Shown here: positions 1 through 7,868 of the stretch, piece after piece
How the letters are laid out: every line of letters begins with the position of its first letter
Position numbering within the stretch: the first letter of the stretch is position 1
NCBI GenBank assembly: GCA_963823565.1
Contig: CAWGLR010000003.1
Location: 930,001-994,000, forward strand
DNA: 64,000 bases
Reading direction: 5' to 3'
DNA from: RHKX01 sp963823565
Lineage (GTDB): Bacteria; Actinomycetota; Thermoleophilia; Solirubrobacterales; 70-9
Translations under genes and position numbers: made by a program
The notes under the pieces: model-generated
Told to the model about the DNA's origin: nothing
Databases searched by the model: none
What the model saw: the letters and a program-made list of their open reading frames with translations, nothing else

Positions 1-961
1 GCATGCGCCCGGCGCGGCGGTACCCGGCGTCGCTGATCTCGAAGGGGCTCTCGGGGTCCCCGGCCGCGGCATCGACGCCGAGCGCGACGACGAGGCCGCG
101 CGCGCCGTTCGCCTTGGCCCAGGTGGCGAGCTCGTCCACCGCGGCCAGCCAGGGTCCGTCCGTGGTCGCCGGCGGCAGCGGGATGTTGCGGTTGGCCCCG
201 TCGGCGTCGCCGGCGCCGCGCTCCTCGGCGAAGCCGGCGAAGTGCGGGAACCAGCCGGCGCCGGGGTCGATGTGGACCGAGCCGGTCAGCACGTCGCGGT
301 CGCCGTAGAAGAGCGACTGCGTGCCGTTGCCGTGATGGGCGTCGACGTCGATGACCGCGATCGGGCCTCCCAGCCGGTCGCGAAGCCGGGCCGCGGCCGC
401 GGCGGCGTTGTTCAGGTAGCAGGACCCGCCGACCGCCGAGCGCGTCGCATGGTGCCCCGGAGGGCGGCAGAGCGCGTAGGCCGCGCCGCCTCCCGTCGCG
501 GCCAGCTCGGCTGCGGTCAGCGCGACGTCGAGTGCCGCGCGCGCCGCCTCCCAGGTGCCCGGCCCGATCAGCGTCATCGTGTCGTAGGCGTACCGACCCG
601 CCCGCGCCGTCGTCGCCCGCGGCTCGCGCAGCGGCAGGCCCGCGAGCAGCTCCGGGTGCGGGAAGAGGTAGGGGACGACGCGGTCCTGGCCGGGATCGAG
701 ATCGAGCCCGGCGGCGTGCCAGTCGTCCCACGCCGAGCGCAGCCACTCCGTCAGGCCTTCGTCGTGGAGCGCGAGCGCCTCCTCTTCGGTGAACGCGTCC
801 TCCTCTCGCACGGTGGCTCCCGCGGCCTCGAGCTCGGCGCGGATGCGCTCGGCCCGCTCGGGGAGCTCGGTCCCGGGCGTGCGGACGCCGATCCAGACCT
901 CGCCGCCGGGGACGTGGCGAGAGTGGAGCTCGCTCCAGACGACCGGCATCGAGAGGCCCAT
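1..961 (-). CDS. Histone-deacetylase-family amidohydrolase (class II / acetylpolyamine amidohydrolase type), 3' end outside window
   Basis: Reverse-strand reading from ATG at 961 is open for 320 codons and runs off the left edge. The family hallmarks are plain: CRPPGHHA (catalytic His170-His171), DVDAHHGNGT (zinc ligands Asp207 and His209) and LGVDAAAGDP (third ligand Asp297). The family removes acyl groups from lysine or acetylpolyamines; bacterial members are usually small-molecule deacetylases or acetoin-utilisation relatives. A second ATG at 949 is possible. It is divergent from the kdd operon and shares the 962-1089 control region with it, which may mean a linked substrate, but that is inference. 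The extreme C-terminus is not visible. Confidence 0.9.
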   Translation of the reverse strand, partial: MGLSMPVVWSELHSRHVPGGEVWIGVRTPGTELPERAERIRAELEAAGATVREEDAFTEEEALALHDEGLTEWLRSAWDDWHAAGLDLDPGQDRVVPYLFPHPELLAGLPLREPRATTARAGRYAYDTMTLIGPGTWEAARAALDVALTAAELAATGGGAAYALCRPPGHHATRSAVGGSCYLNNAAAAAARLRDRLGGPIAVIDVDAHHGNGTQSLFYGDRDVLTGSVHIDPGAGWFPHFAGFAEERGAGDADGANRNIPLPPATTDGPWLAAVDELATWAKANGARGLVVALGVDAAAGDPESPFEISDAGYRRAGRM

Positions 962-1044
962 GCCCCGAGGCTAACCGGCGCCGCGCGCCCCGGCACTTGT
1001 CCGCTGTGGCTAAACATCCGTTCGGCTTTCCGCGCCCTGGCGCG

Positions 1045-1074
1045 TTGACGCCGCCCGCCGCGCCGCTCTAGGTT
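1045..1074 (+). promoter_or_regulatory. Probable promoter of the kdd-kce-dpp operon
   Basis: TTGACG at 1045-1050 and TAGGTT at 1069-1074 are 18 bp apart and fit a vegetative actinobacterial -35/-10 (TTGACN, TANNNT). Transcription would begin near 1081, only about 9 nt before the kdd ATG at 1090. No Shine-Dalgarno sequence is seen there, so the operon may start as a nearly leaderless message. Confidence 0.5.
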
Positions 1075-1089
1075 CCTAACGGTCGTTCA

Positions 1090-2127
1090 ATGGAGCAGGT
1101 CCTGGATGGGGAGATCAACGAGTCGCTCGGCGCCGATCGCGTCGTCGAGCCGAGCGGCGCGCTGCCGCAGCCCGCGTGGCGGCTCGACCCCACCGGTCCC
1201 GTACGCCCGCACGAGATCGAGATCGCCGTCGAGCGCATCTGCCTCGACTCGACCTCGCACCGGAACATCCGCGAAGGCTCCGGGGGCGACCCCTCCGCGA
1301 TGGCCGCGCGGATCCTCGAGATCGCCCGCGAGCGCGGCAAGGTGCACAACCCCGTGACCGGATCGGGCGGTGTCCTCGTCGGCACCGTCACCGCAGCCGG
1401 GGGCGCCTACCCCGATCCGCCCGCACGGGGCACGCCGATCGTCGGCCTCGCCTCGCTTTCGCTGACCCCGCTCGAGATCGAGGAGATCCTGTCCGTCGAT
1501 CCCGGCTCGGCCCAGGTCGAGGTTCGCGGCACCGCCTACCTGCCCGAGCGGGCGCCGTGGGGCCTGCTGCCCGCCGACCTGCCGCTGGACCTCGCGCTCG
1601 CGGTCTACGACGTCTACGCCGCCGCATCCCACACCCGCGACCTGACCCCGACCGGGGGAACCGTCTGCGTGCTCGGGGCCGGGCACGGCGGCAAGATGGC
1701 GCTCGCGGCCGCCCGCGACGCCGATCCGGCCGCGACCCTGGTCGCCGTCGATGCCGATCCCGAGGCGGTCGCGCTCGTTCGCGACCTCGGGCTCTGCGAC
1801 ATCGGCGTCCACGCCGACCTCGGCGATCCGCTCGCCGCCGCCGCGAAGGTCCGCGCCGCGGGCGCCGGGCCGGCCGACCTCAGCGTCCACGTGGTCAACG
1901 CGGCCGGGTGCGAGCCCGCTGCGATCGTCCTCACGGCCGACGACGGAACGCTGCTCCTCTACTCGATGGCGACGAGCTTCCAGACCTCGGCCCTCACCGC
2001 CGACGGGATGAGCTCCGGCGTGACGATGATCGTCGGCAACGGCTTCGCCGACGATCGGGGCGCCTACGCGCTCGACCTCGTCCGCAACAGCGCGGCCCTG
2101 CGCTCCGCGCTCGAGGCGAAGCTGTGA
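1090..2127 (+). CDS. kdd: L-erythro-3,5-diaminohexanoate dehydrogenase
   Basis: 345 aa. It matches the Kdd family of lysine fermentation, which oxidatively deaminates 3,5-diaminohexanoate to 5-amino-3-oxohexanoate with NAD+. A long family-specific N-terminal half is followed by a Rossmann fold with GAGHGG at 196-201 and an acidic residue (VAVDAD) at the end of the second strand, as expected for NAD+. It is the first gene of the operon, and kce, the next pathway enzyme, lies two genes on, which makes the assignment firm. The ATG has no obvious ribosome-binding site, consistent with the very short predicted leader. Lysine 2,3- and 5,6-aminomutase genes are not in the window. Confidence 0.9.
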   Translation: MEQVLDGEINESLGADRVVEPSGALPQPAWRLDPTGPVRPHEIEIAVERICLDSTSHRNIREGSGGDPSAMAARILEIARERGKVHNPVTGSGGVLVGTVTAAGGAYPDPPARGTPIVGLASLSLTPLEIEEILSVDPGSAQVEVRGTAYLPERAPWGLLPADLPLDLALAVYDVYAAASHTRDLTPTGGTVCVLGAGHGGKMALAAARDADPAATLVAVDADPEAVALVRDLGLCDIGVHADLGDPLAAAAKVRAAGAGPADLSVHVVNAAGCEPAAIVLTADDGTLLLYSMATSFQTSALTADGMSSGVTMIVGNGFADDRGAYALDLVRNSAALRSALEAKL

Positions 2128-2510
2128 GGGAGCACCGCGTGCAGCTGCGGTGGCGCGACCTCGACGGCCTCGGCCACGTCGGCCACTCGGTCGCGCTCGT
2201 CTACCTCGAGGAGGGCCGGGACGCCTTCCTCGCGACCCACGGGATCTCGCGGCGCGACTACGTGGTCGGGCGCTGCGAGGTGACCTTCCGCCGCGAGGTC
2301 GGGGTGGGCCTCGGCGTGGTGGTCGCCGGCTGCGAGGCCGCCGAGGTCGGGCGCTCGAGCCTCGTCACCCGCGAGGAGATCCGCGATCCCCGAGGCGAGG
2401 TCCTGATCGAGGCCGAGTTCGGCCTCGTGCTCTGGGACGCCGAGCGCCGCGAGTCGCGACCGCTGACCGAGGACGAGCGCGCCTCGCTGACCGCCGGGAG
2501 CGTCGCATGA
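2124..2510 (+). CDS. Hotdog-fold acyl-CoA thioesterase (4HBT/YbgC type)
   Basis: 128 aa starting at GTG 2124, which overlaps the kdd stop by four bases (GTGA). The N-terminus has the 4-hydroxybenzoyl-CoA thioesterase pattern (RWRDLDGLGHV, then a YLEEGRDAFL helix), with the catalytic-type Asp in RDLD. In clostridial lysine fermentation the slot beside kce is often kal, 3-aminobutyryl-CoA ammonia-lyase, also a small hotdog protein. This sequence looks like a thioesterase rather than Kal to me. It may hydrolyse 3-aminobutyryl-CoA made by Kce, or do Kal's job; sequence alone does not decide. Confidence 0.8.
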   Translation: MREHRVQLRWRDLDGLGHVGHSVALVYLEEGRDAFLATHGISRRDYVVGRCEVTFRREVGVGLGVVVAGCEAAEVGRSSLVTREEIRDPRGEVLIEAEFGLVLWDAERRESRPLTEDERASLTAGSVA

Positions 2511-3340
2511 AGCCGTGGGACGCGGATCCGGTCGTCGTCACCTGCGCGATCACCGGCGCCGACGTCTTCCGCGAGAACAACCCGAACATCCCCTACACGA
2601 CGAAGGAGATCGCCGATTCGGCCATCGGCGCGAGCGAGGCGGGAGCGGCGATCGCCCACCTCCACGTGCGCGAGGACGACGGCACCCCCAGCGGCCGGCC
2701 GGAGCTGTTCGTCGACGTGATCGACCGGATCCGAGCCGGCGCGCCGGGGCTGCTGACGATGGTCTCGACCGGCGGCAGCAACGAGATGACCATCGAGGAG
2801 CGGACGACCGGCCTGGAGGCCGACCCCGACATCTCCGGGGTCGAGTCGGGCTCGATGAACTTCGGCGACGAGACGTTCATCACGCCGCCGCCGGCCGGGC
2901 GCGGCATCGCGGCCCGTGCGACCGAGCAGGGAATCGCCCTCGAGGTCGAGGTCTTCGACGTCGGCCACGTCGTCAGCGCGGTGCGGTGGCTCGAGCAGGG
3001 GATCATCGAGCCGCCGATGCGGATCAACCTCGTCTTCGGGGTGCCGGGCGGGATCGACGCGACGCCCGAGGCGCTGGACGCGATGCTCCGCCCGCTCCCG
3101 CCCGAGACCTTCTGGACCGTCACCTGCATCGGCCGCCATCACCGGCGGATGCTCGCGCTCGCGCTGCTGAAGGGCGCGCCGGGGATCCGCACCGGGCTCG
3201 AGGACGTCGCCTACATCAGCCGCGGCGTCCACGCGCCGTCGAACGCCGCGCTCGTCGAGATGGCCGTGGAGATGACCCGCGGCCTCGGCCGCGAGGTGGC
3301 GACTCAAGAGCAGGCGCGGGAGCTGTTGCACCTTGGCTGA
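2507..3340 (+). CDS. kce: 3-keto-5-aminohexanoate cleavage enzyme (BKACE family)
   Basis: 277 aa from ATG 2507 (ATGA overlap with the thioesterase stop). TIM-barrel BKACE protein with the zinc pair HLH at His51/His53 and the C-terminal IRTGLED segment carrying Arg228, Glu232 and Asp233, which correspond to the metal ligand and catalytic residues known in Kce. Kce condenses 5-amino-3-oxohexanoate with acetyl-CoA to give 3-aminobutyryl-CoA and acetoacetate. BKACE enzymes vary in substrate, but the linkage to kdd makes this the canonical one. Confidence 0.88.
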   Translation: MKPWDADPVVVTCAITGADVFRENNPNIPYTTKEIADSAIGASEAGAAIAHLHVREDDGTPSGRPELFVDVIDRIRAGAPGLLTMVSTGGSNEMTIEERTTGLEADPDISGVESGSMNFGDETFITPPPAGRGIAARATEQGIALEVEVFDVGHVVSAVRWLEQGIIEPPMRINLVFGVPGGIDATPEALDAMLRPLPPETFWTVTCIGRHHRRMLALALLKGAPGIRTGLEDVAYISRGVHAPSNAALVEMAVEMTRGLGREVATQEQARELLHLG

Positions 3341-4001
3341 CGCGGCGCTCGCGGAGCCGGCCTCGGGGCGACGCGACACCCGCGCCGCCATCGAGGCCGC
3401 CGCCGTCGAGCTCTTCGCGCGCCTCGGCTACCACGCGACATCGATGCGCGCGATCGCCGGAGCCGCAGGGGTGCAGGCCGCCGCTATCTACCACTGGTAC
3501 CCGAGCAAGGAGGCGCTGCTGGTCCGCCTCCAGGACGACTTCATGGAGCGCCTGACCGCGCGGGTCGAGGACGCGGTCGCGAGGCCCGCTGTCGCCTCGC
3601 GCCCGGCGCTGCGGCTCGCGGCGGCCGTGCGCGAGCACGTCGCCTTCCACGGCGAGCACACGCGGGAGGCGTTCGTCACCGACAGCGAGATCCGGGCGCT
3701 GACCGACGGCCCGAGGGCGGCGCTGATCGCCAAGCGCGACGCCTACCAGGAGCGATTCGCCGGAATGGTCAGGGCGGGGATCCGAGACGGCACGCTGCGG
3801 ACCTCCGACGCGCGCGTGGCGACCTACGCGATCTTGCTCCAGTGCACGGGGGTGGCGCTGTGGTTCGACCCGGCGGGGCCGCTGCCGCTCGAGCAGGTCG
3901 CCGAGCTCCACGTCGAGCTCGTCCTCGGCTCGCTCGGCGCCGACGCGACGCTGATCGTGGAGGCGGTCGAGGCCGCCGGCGTCGCGGAGGGGCCGGGATG
4001 A
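3333..4001 (+). CDS. TetR-family transcriptional regulator
   Basis: 222 aa from TTG 3333, overlapping the kce stop. The N-terminal TetR helix-turn-helix is clear at about residues 16-62 (TRAAIEAAAVELFARLGYHATSMRAIAGAA is its core, ending in the IYHWYPSKEALL recognition-helix region). The C-terminal ligand domain is unassigned. Because it lies inside the operon between catabolic and transport genes, it is the likely local regulator. No clear dyad was found upstream of 1090, so its operator is unknown. Confidence 0.88.
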   Translation: MADAALAEPASGRRDTRAAIEAAAVELFARLGYHATSMRAIAGAAGVQAAAIYHWYPSKEALLVRLQDDFMERLTARVEDAVARPAVASRPALRLAAAVREHVAFHGEHTREAFVTDSEIRALTDGPRAALIAKRDAYQERFAGMVRAGIRDGTLRTSDARVATYAILLQCTGVALWFDPAGPLPLEQVAELHVELVLGSLGADATLIVEAVEAAGVAEGPG

Positions 4002-4993
4002 GCGAGCGGGTCAAGCCGCCGGCCCTGCCCGACTCCGGCGGGACGATCGCCGTCGTCGCGCCCGCGTCGCCGCCGCAGATGCGCTCGGGGATCGAGCAGG
4101 CGACCGAGTACTTCACGAGCCGGGGCCACGAGGTCGTCTTCGGCCCCAACCTCCGGAAGGTGCACGGCTATCTCGCCGGGACCGACGCCGAGCGTGCCGC
4201 CGACCTCGAGTGGGCCCTGACCGAGCCCGGGATCGACGTGGTCCACGCGCTCGAGGGCGGCTACGGCACCGCGCGCCTGCATCCGCTGATCGACTGGGAG
4301 CGGGTGGGCGCCGCGGACCCCCGGCTCTGCTGCGGCTTCAGCGACCTGACGGCGATGCACCTCTTCATCGCCACCTACACCGACTGGGTCTCACTCTACG
4401 GCCCGAGCTTCCTCCGCTTCACCAGGGCGAAGGGCGACTACGAGCTGACGAAGGAGACCGAGGAGTGGTTCCACCGCGCGCTCCGCCCGGAGCCGCTCGG
4501 CAAGGTCTTCGAGGACCCCGAGGACCCCTACGTGCTCTCGCTCGGCTCCGGAGCCGCCGAGGCACCGCTCGTCGGCGGCTGCCTGACCCTGCTCTGCTCG
4601 AGCATCGGCACGCCCTACGAGGTCCAGACCGAGGGCTGCATCCTCCTCGTCGAGGACCTCAACACCGAGCCGTACCTGGTCGACACGGCGATCAACCACC
4701 TGCGCCTCGCGGGCAAGCTCGACGGGATCGCCGGCTTCGCCTTCGGGACGCCCGTCAACCTGAGCTTCCAGACCCTTCCCACGGAGCCCGAGTCGACGCT
4801 GTCGATCGAGGAGATCCTCGACGAGCTGATCGCGCCGCTCGGGATTCCGGCGATCTCGAACGTCCCGTTCGGCCACGGCAAGCACATGGCCGCGATCCCG
4901 CTCGGCGTCCGCGGCCGGATCGACGCCGATGCCAAGTGCCTCGAGGTGCTCGAGCCGGCGGTGGCTGCGGGACGGAGTAGGACTTCGAAATGA
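3998..4993 (+). CDS. S66-family LD-carboxypeptidase / MccF-like serine peptidase
   Basis: 331 aa from ATG 3998 (ATGA overlap). Peptidase family S66 (LdcA, MccF) with nucleophile Ser115 in GFSDLTAM, the Glu-containing LLVEDLNTEP segment and the His segment NVPFGHGKHMAAIPLG, which together give the Ser-Glu-His triad. LdcA cleaves L,D bonds of murein peptides; MccF cleaves amide bonds of microcin C. Its place between catabolic genes and a peptide importer favours a role in processing imported peptides or amides. A periplasmic signal is absent, so it acts in the cytosol. Confidence 0.88.
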   Translation: MSERVKPPALPDSGGTIAVVAPASPPQMRSGIEQATEYFTSRGHEVVFGPNLRKVHGYLAGTDAERAADLEWALTEPGIDVVHALEGGYGTARLHPLIDWERVGAADPRLCCGFSDLTAMHLFIATYTDWVSLYGPSFLRFTRAKGDYELTKETEEWFHRALRPEPLGKVFEDPEDPYVLSLGSGAAEAPLVGGCLTLLCSSIGTPYEVQTEGCILLVEDLNTEPYLVDTAINHLRLAGKLDGIAGFAFGTPVNLSFQTLPTEPESTLSIEEILDELIAPLGIPAISNVPFGHGKHMAAIPLGVRGRIDADAKCLEVLEPAVAAGRSRTSK

Positions 4994-5015
4994 GACCAGC
5001 GAGAAGAGGAGACCG

Positions 5016-6845
5016 ATGAGCAAGTTCAAGCTGAGTGCGGCGCTGACGGTGCTGCTGGGGATCGTGGGCGCGGCGCTGATCGCCTGGCCGGCGACCGCGC
5101 AGGACGACTCCGGGGATTCCGGAAGCGACGTGTTACGCATCGGCTGGGCGCAGGATCCTCAGACGCTGAACCCGTTCGTCGGCTTGAACGAGGAGAACTA
5201 CAACGTCTGGTCGCTCAACTACGACCTGCTCGTCAACTTCAGCCCCGAGGACCTCTCGCCGGCGCCCGGCATCGCCAAGAGCTGGGAGATATCCGACGAC
5301 AAGCGCACCGTGACGTTCAAGCTCGACCCGGACAAGGTCTGGTCCGACGGCGAGCCGGTCACCTCCAAGGACGTCAAGTACTCGCTCGAGGTGCTGGGCG
5401 GCGAGGGCGACCTGTTCGCCGGGTACACGAGCGAGATCGAGTCGATAAAGACCCCCGACGACGAGACGGTCGTGATCGAGACGAAGCGCCCCGATGCGCG
5501 CATCGTCGGCGGCCTCTTCGTCTACATCATCCCCGAGCACGTCTGGGGCGAGCAGTCGGTAGAGGACGTGACCGGTTCCTTCCAGCCCGAGCTGCCGCTG
5601 GTCGGCTCCGGCCCCTACGTGGTCACCGAATTCGAGCGCGGGCGGATCATCACCATGGAGAAGAACCCGGAGTGGCGCGGCGAGCAGCCCGCGTTCGACG
5701 AGGTCCAGTTCATCAAGTACGGCAATCAGGACGGCGTCGAGCGGGCGCTCCGGCTCGGTGAGATCGACATGATCCTCGAGGTCGAGGCGTCGAGCTTCGC
5801 GCGACTCGAGGAGGCCGACGACATCGAGACGATCTCCGCGCCCTCACCGGCCTACACGCAGATGGGCTTCAACCTCTGCTCGGAGCAGGACTGCCCAGAT
5901 GGCGAGGTCAATCCCGCTGTCCAGGATCCCGCCGTTCGCCAGGCGATCGCCTACTCGGTCGATCGCGAGCGGATCAACGACATCGCTGCCCAGGGCACTT
6001 CGTTCGTCGGCCACGGGGTTCTGCCGTCCTACTACCGCTCCTTCTACGAGGAGCCGGAGCAGGACTACCCCTATGACCCCGAGCAGGCGGCCCAGATCCT
6101 CGAGGACGCAGGATGGACGGAGGGCGAGGATGGAGTGCGCACGAAGGACGGCGAAGAGCTGTCGATCGACGTGCTCGCGCGTTCGGAGTCCCCCTACACC
6201 CAGCAGGCGGCGAAGCTGATGGCCGAACAGGCCGCGGAAGTGGGGATAGAGCTCAACGTGCAGGTCGTCAGCGACGCCCGCCTGACGGAGGTGACGACGC
6301 GGAAGGTCGACGGTGAGCCCGCGCCCGAGTTCGACACGTTCCTGTGGGGCTGGGGCGGCGACCCGTACGACCCCAGCTTCATCCTCAGCGTGCTGACGGG
6401 GGACGAGATCGGCGGCCTGTCGGACAGCTTCTGGTCGAACCCCGAGTACGACCGGCTCTACGACGAGCAGCGCGGCATCTTCGACGTCGCCGAGCGCAAG
6501 GAGAAGATCCAGGAGATGGTGGCGCTCGCGCAGGAGGACCTGCCGTACCTGGTTCTGACCTACGACCCCGAGCTACAGGCCTATCGCACCGACCGCATCC
6601 AGGAGATCGATCGCGTCTGCCCCGAGGGCGAGGACGGCGACCTGATCTGTGCTCAGGTCTCCTACGAGCCGATCCTCGACCTCGAGCCGGCCGACGGGAG
6701 CTCGGGCGGCGACGACGGCGGCGGCAGCGGGGTGCTGATCGCGATCGTCGCCGCGATCGCGGTCATCGGCGCCGCCGTGATCATCGCCCGCTCGCGGCGC
6801 GGCGGCGGCGGACGCGGCGACGGCCCGTTGGAGTTCGAGGAGTAA
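5016..6845 (+). CDS. Peptide/opine-type ABC transporter substrate-binding protein (SBP family 5)
   Basis: 609 aa from ATG 5016, chosen over earlier in-frame starts because a purine-rich GAAGAGGAG precedes it and a signal peptide follows (MSKFKLSAALTVLLG to an ATAQD cleavage region). The body is a DppA/OppA-type binding protein (RIGWAQDPQTLNPF near the mature N-terminus). There is no lipobox cysteine. Instead the C-terminus has a Ser/Gly/Asp linker, a hydrophobic helix (VLIAIVAAIAVIGAAVII) and a basic tail, so it is probably held on the membrane by its C-terminus. Genes for the permeases and ATPases follow directly. Confidence 0.9.
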   Translation: MSKFKLSAALTVLLGIVGAALIAWPATAQDDSGDSGSDVLRIGWAQDPQTLNPFVGLNEENYNVWSLNYDLLVNFSPEDLSPAPGIAKSWEISDDKRTVTFKLDPDKVWSDGEPVTSKDVKYSLEVLGGEGDLFAGYTSEIESIKTPDDETVVIETKRPDARIVGGLFVYIIPEHVWGEQSVEDVTGSFQPELPLVGSGPYVVTEFERGRIITMEKNPEWRGEQPAFDEVQFIKYGNQDGVERALRLGEIDMILEVEASSFARLEEADDIETISAPSPAYTQMGFNLCSEQDCPDGEVNPAVQDPAVRQAIAYSVDRERINDIAAQGTSFVGHGVLPSYYRSFYEEPEQDYPYDPEQAAQILEDAGWTEGEDGVRTKDGEELSIDVLARSESPYTQQAAKLMAEQAAEVGIELNVQVVSDARLTEVTTRKVDGEPAPEFDTFLWGWGGDPYDPSFILSVLTGDEIGGLSDSFWSNPEYDRLYDEQRGIFDVAERKEKIQEMVALAQEDLPYLVLTYDPELQAYRTDRIQEIDRVCPEGEDGDLICAQVSYEPILDLEPADGSSGGDDGGGSGVLIAIVAAIAVIGAAVIIARSRRGGGGRGDGPLEFEE

Positions 6846-6879
6846 GGGGCGGGCGATCGCCACGATTGAAGGAGCGTCG

Positions 6880-6903
6880 ATGCGGGTGAGGGCCGGGCAT
6901 TGA
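6880..6903 (+). other. Seven-codon upstream open reading frame overlapping the dppB start
   Basis: ATG at 6880 is preceded by GAAGGAG at 6868-6874 and reads MRVRAGH before a TGA at 6901-6903. That stop overlaps the TTG start of the permease at 6900. The permease frame has a stop at 6867-6869, so TTG 6900 is its only start. The mini-frame may couple translation to the weak TTG start, or be chance. Confidence 0.35.
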
Positions 6904-7868
6904 CCGGTCGCTGGCTGGCGACGAAGACGGGCGCGGCGGTGCTTACGCTCGTCTTCGTCCTCATCTTCAACTTCTTCCTGTTCCGGATGTTGGGCGACCC
7001 GACGACGCAGCTCGCGCGGCTGCCGGGCGCCTCAGACGAGGAGATCGCCAAACTCAAGGAGGACTACGGGCTCGACAAGCCGCTGACCGGGCAGTTCGTC
7101 GACTACATGGGCGACACCGCCCGGCTCGACCTCGGGACCAGCCAGCGGACGCGCGAGAGCGTCTGGGATGAGATCGTCCGCGCGCTTCCGTGGACGCTGC
7201 TGCTGGTCGGCACCGGCACGCTGCTCGCGACCGTGATCGGGACCTGGCTGGGAGTGGCGGCCGCGAGCAGGCGGGGGACGAAGACCGACGACGGCCTGCT
7301 CGGGTTCAGCCTTTTCACCTACGCAGCGCCCGAGTACTGGATCGGGATCATCCTCGTCCTGCTGTTCGCCGTCGCGATCCCGATCCTGCCGGCGGGGCAG
7401 CAGGTGACGCCCGGGGTCGAGTTCTCGAGCTGGCTCGCGGAGGTGAGCGACGTCCTCGAGCACATGATCCTGCCGGTGACGGCGATGACCCTGATGCTGC
7501 TCGGCCAGTACTTCCTGATCATGCGCTCGTCGATGGTGGACGTGATGACCGAGGACTTCATCACCGTCAAGCGCGCCATCGGTTTGCCGCGCCAACGGGT
7601 CATCAACCGCCACGCGGTTCCCAACGCGCTGCTGCCGCTGGTGACGCTCGCGGCGATCCAGTTCGGCGCCGTCGTCTCCGGTGCGATCACGATCGAGACG
7701 GTCTTCTCCTGGCCCGGGCTGGGAGATCTCACGTTCACCGCGATCGAGGACGAGGACTTCCCGGTGCTGCAGGGCACCTTCCTCGTCTTCAGCGTCGGCG
7801 TCATCGTCGCCAACCTCCTCGCCGACGTCCTCTACTTCTTCCTCGACCCGCGGGTGCAGGCTCGATGA
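6900..7868 (+). CDS. dppB: Peptide ABC transporter permease, DppB/OppB type
   Basis: 322 aa from TTG 6900. Hydrophobic N-terminal helix, a large external loop, then five more membrane helices typical of BPD_transp_1 permeases. The EAA coupling region reads VKRAIGLPRQRVINRHAVPNAL, the usual contact with the ATPase. The DppB signature loop LKEDYGLDKPLTGQFVDYM lies near residue 50. It forms the importer with the next three genes and the binding protein upstream. Confidence 0.92.
   Translation: MTGRWLATKTGAAVLTLVFVLIFNFFLFRMLGDPTTQLARLPGASDEEIAKLKEDYGLDKPLTGQFVDYMGDTARLDLGTSQRTRESVWDEIVRALPWTLLLVGTGTLLATVIGTWLGVAAASRRGTKTDDGLLGFSLFTYAAPEYWIGIILVLLFAVAIPILPAGQQVTPGVEFSSWLAEVSDVLEHMILPVTAMTLMLLGQYFLIMRSSMVDVMTEDFITVKRAIGLPRQRVINRHAVPNALLPLVTLAAIQFGAVVSGAITIETVFSWPGLGDLTFTAIEDEDFPVLQGTFLVFSVGVIVANLLADVLYFFLDPRVQAR

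Noticed and set aside
2124..2510. kal (3-aminobutyryl-CoA ammonia-lyase) as a firm call
   Set aside because: Length and fold agree, but the N-terminal RDLDGLGHV pattern is that of 4HBT/YbgC thioesterases, so Kal is kept only as an alternative.
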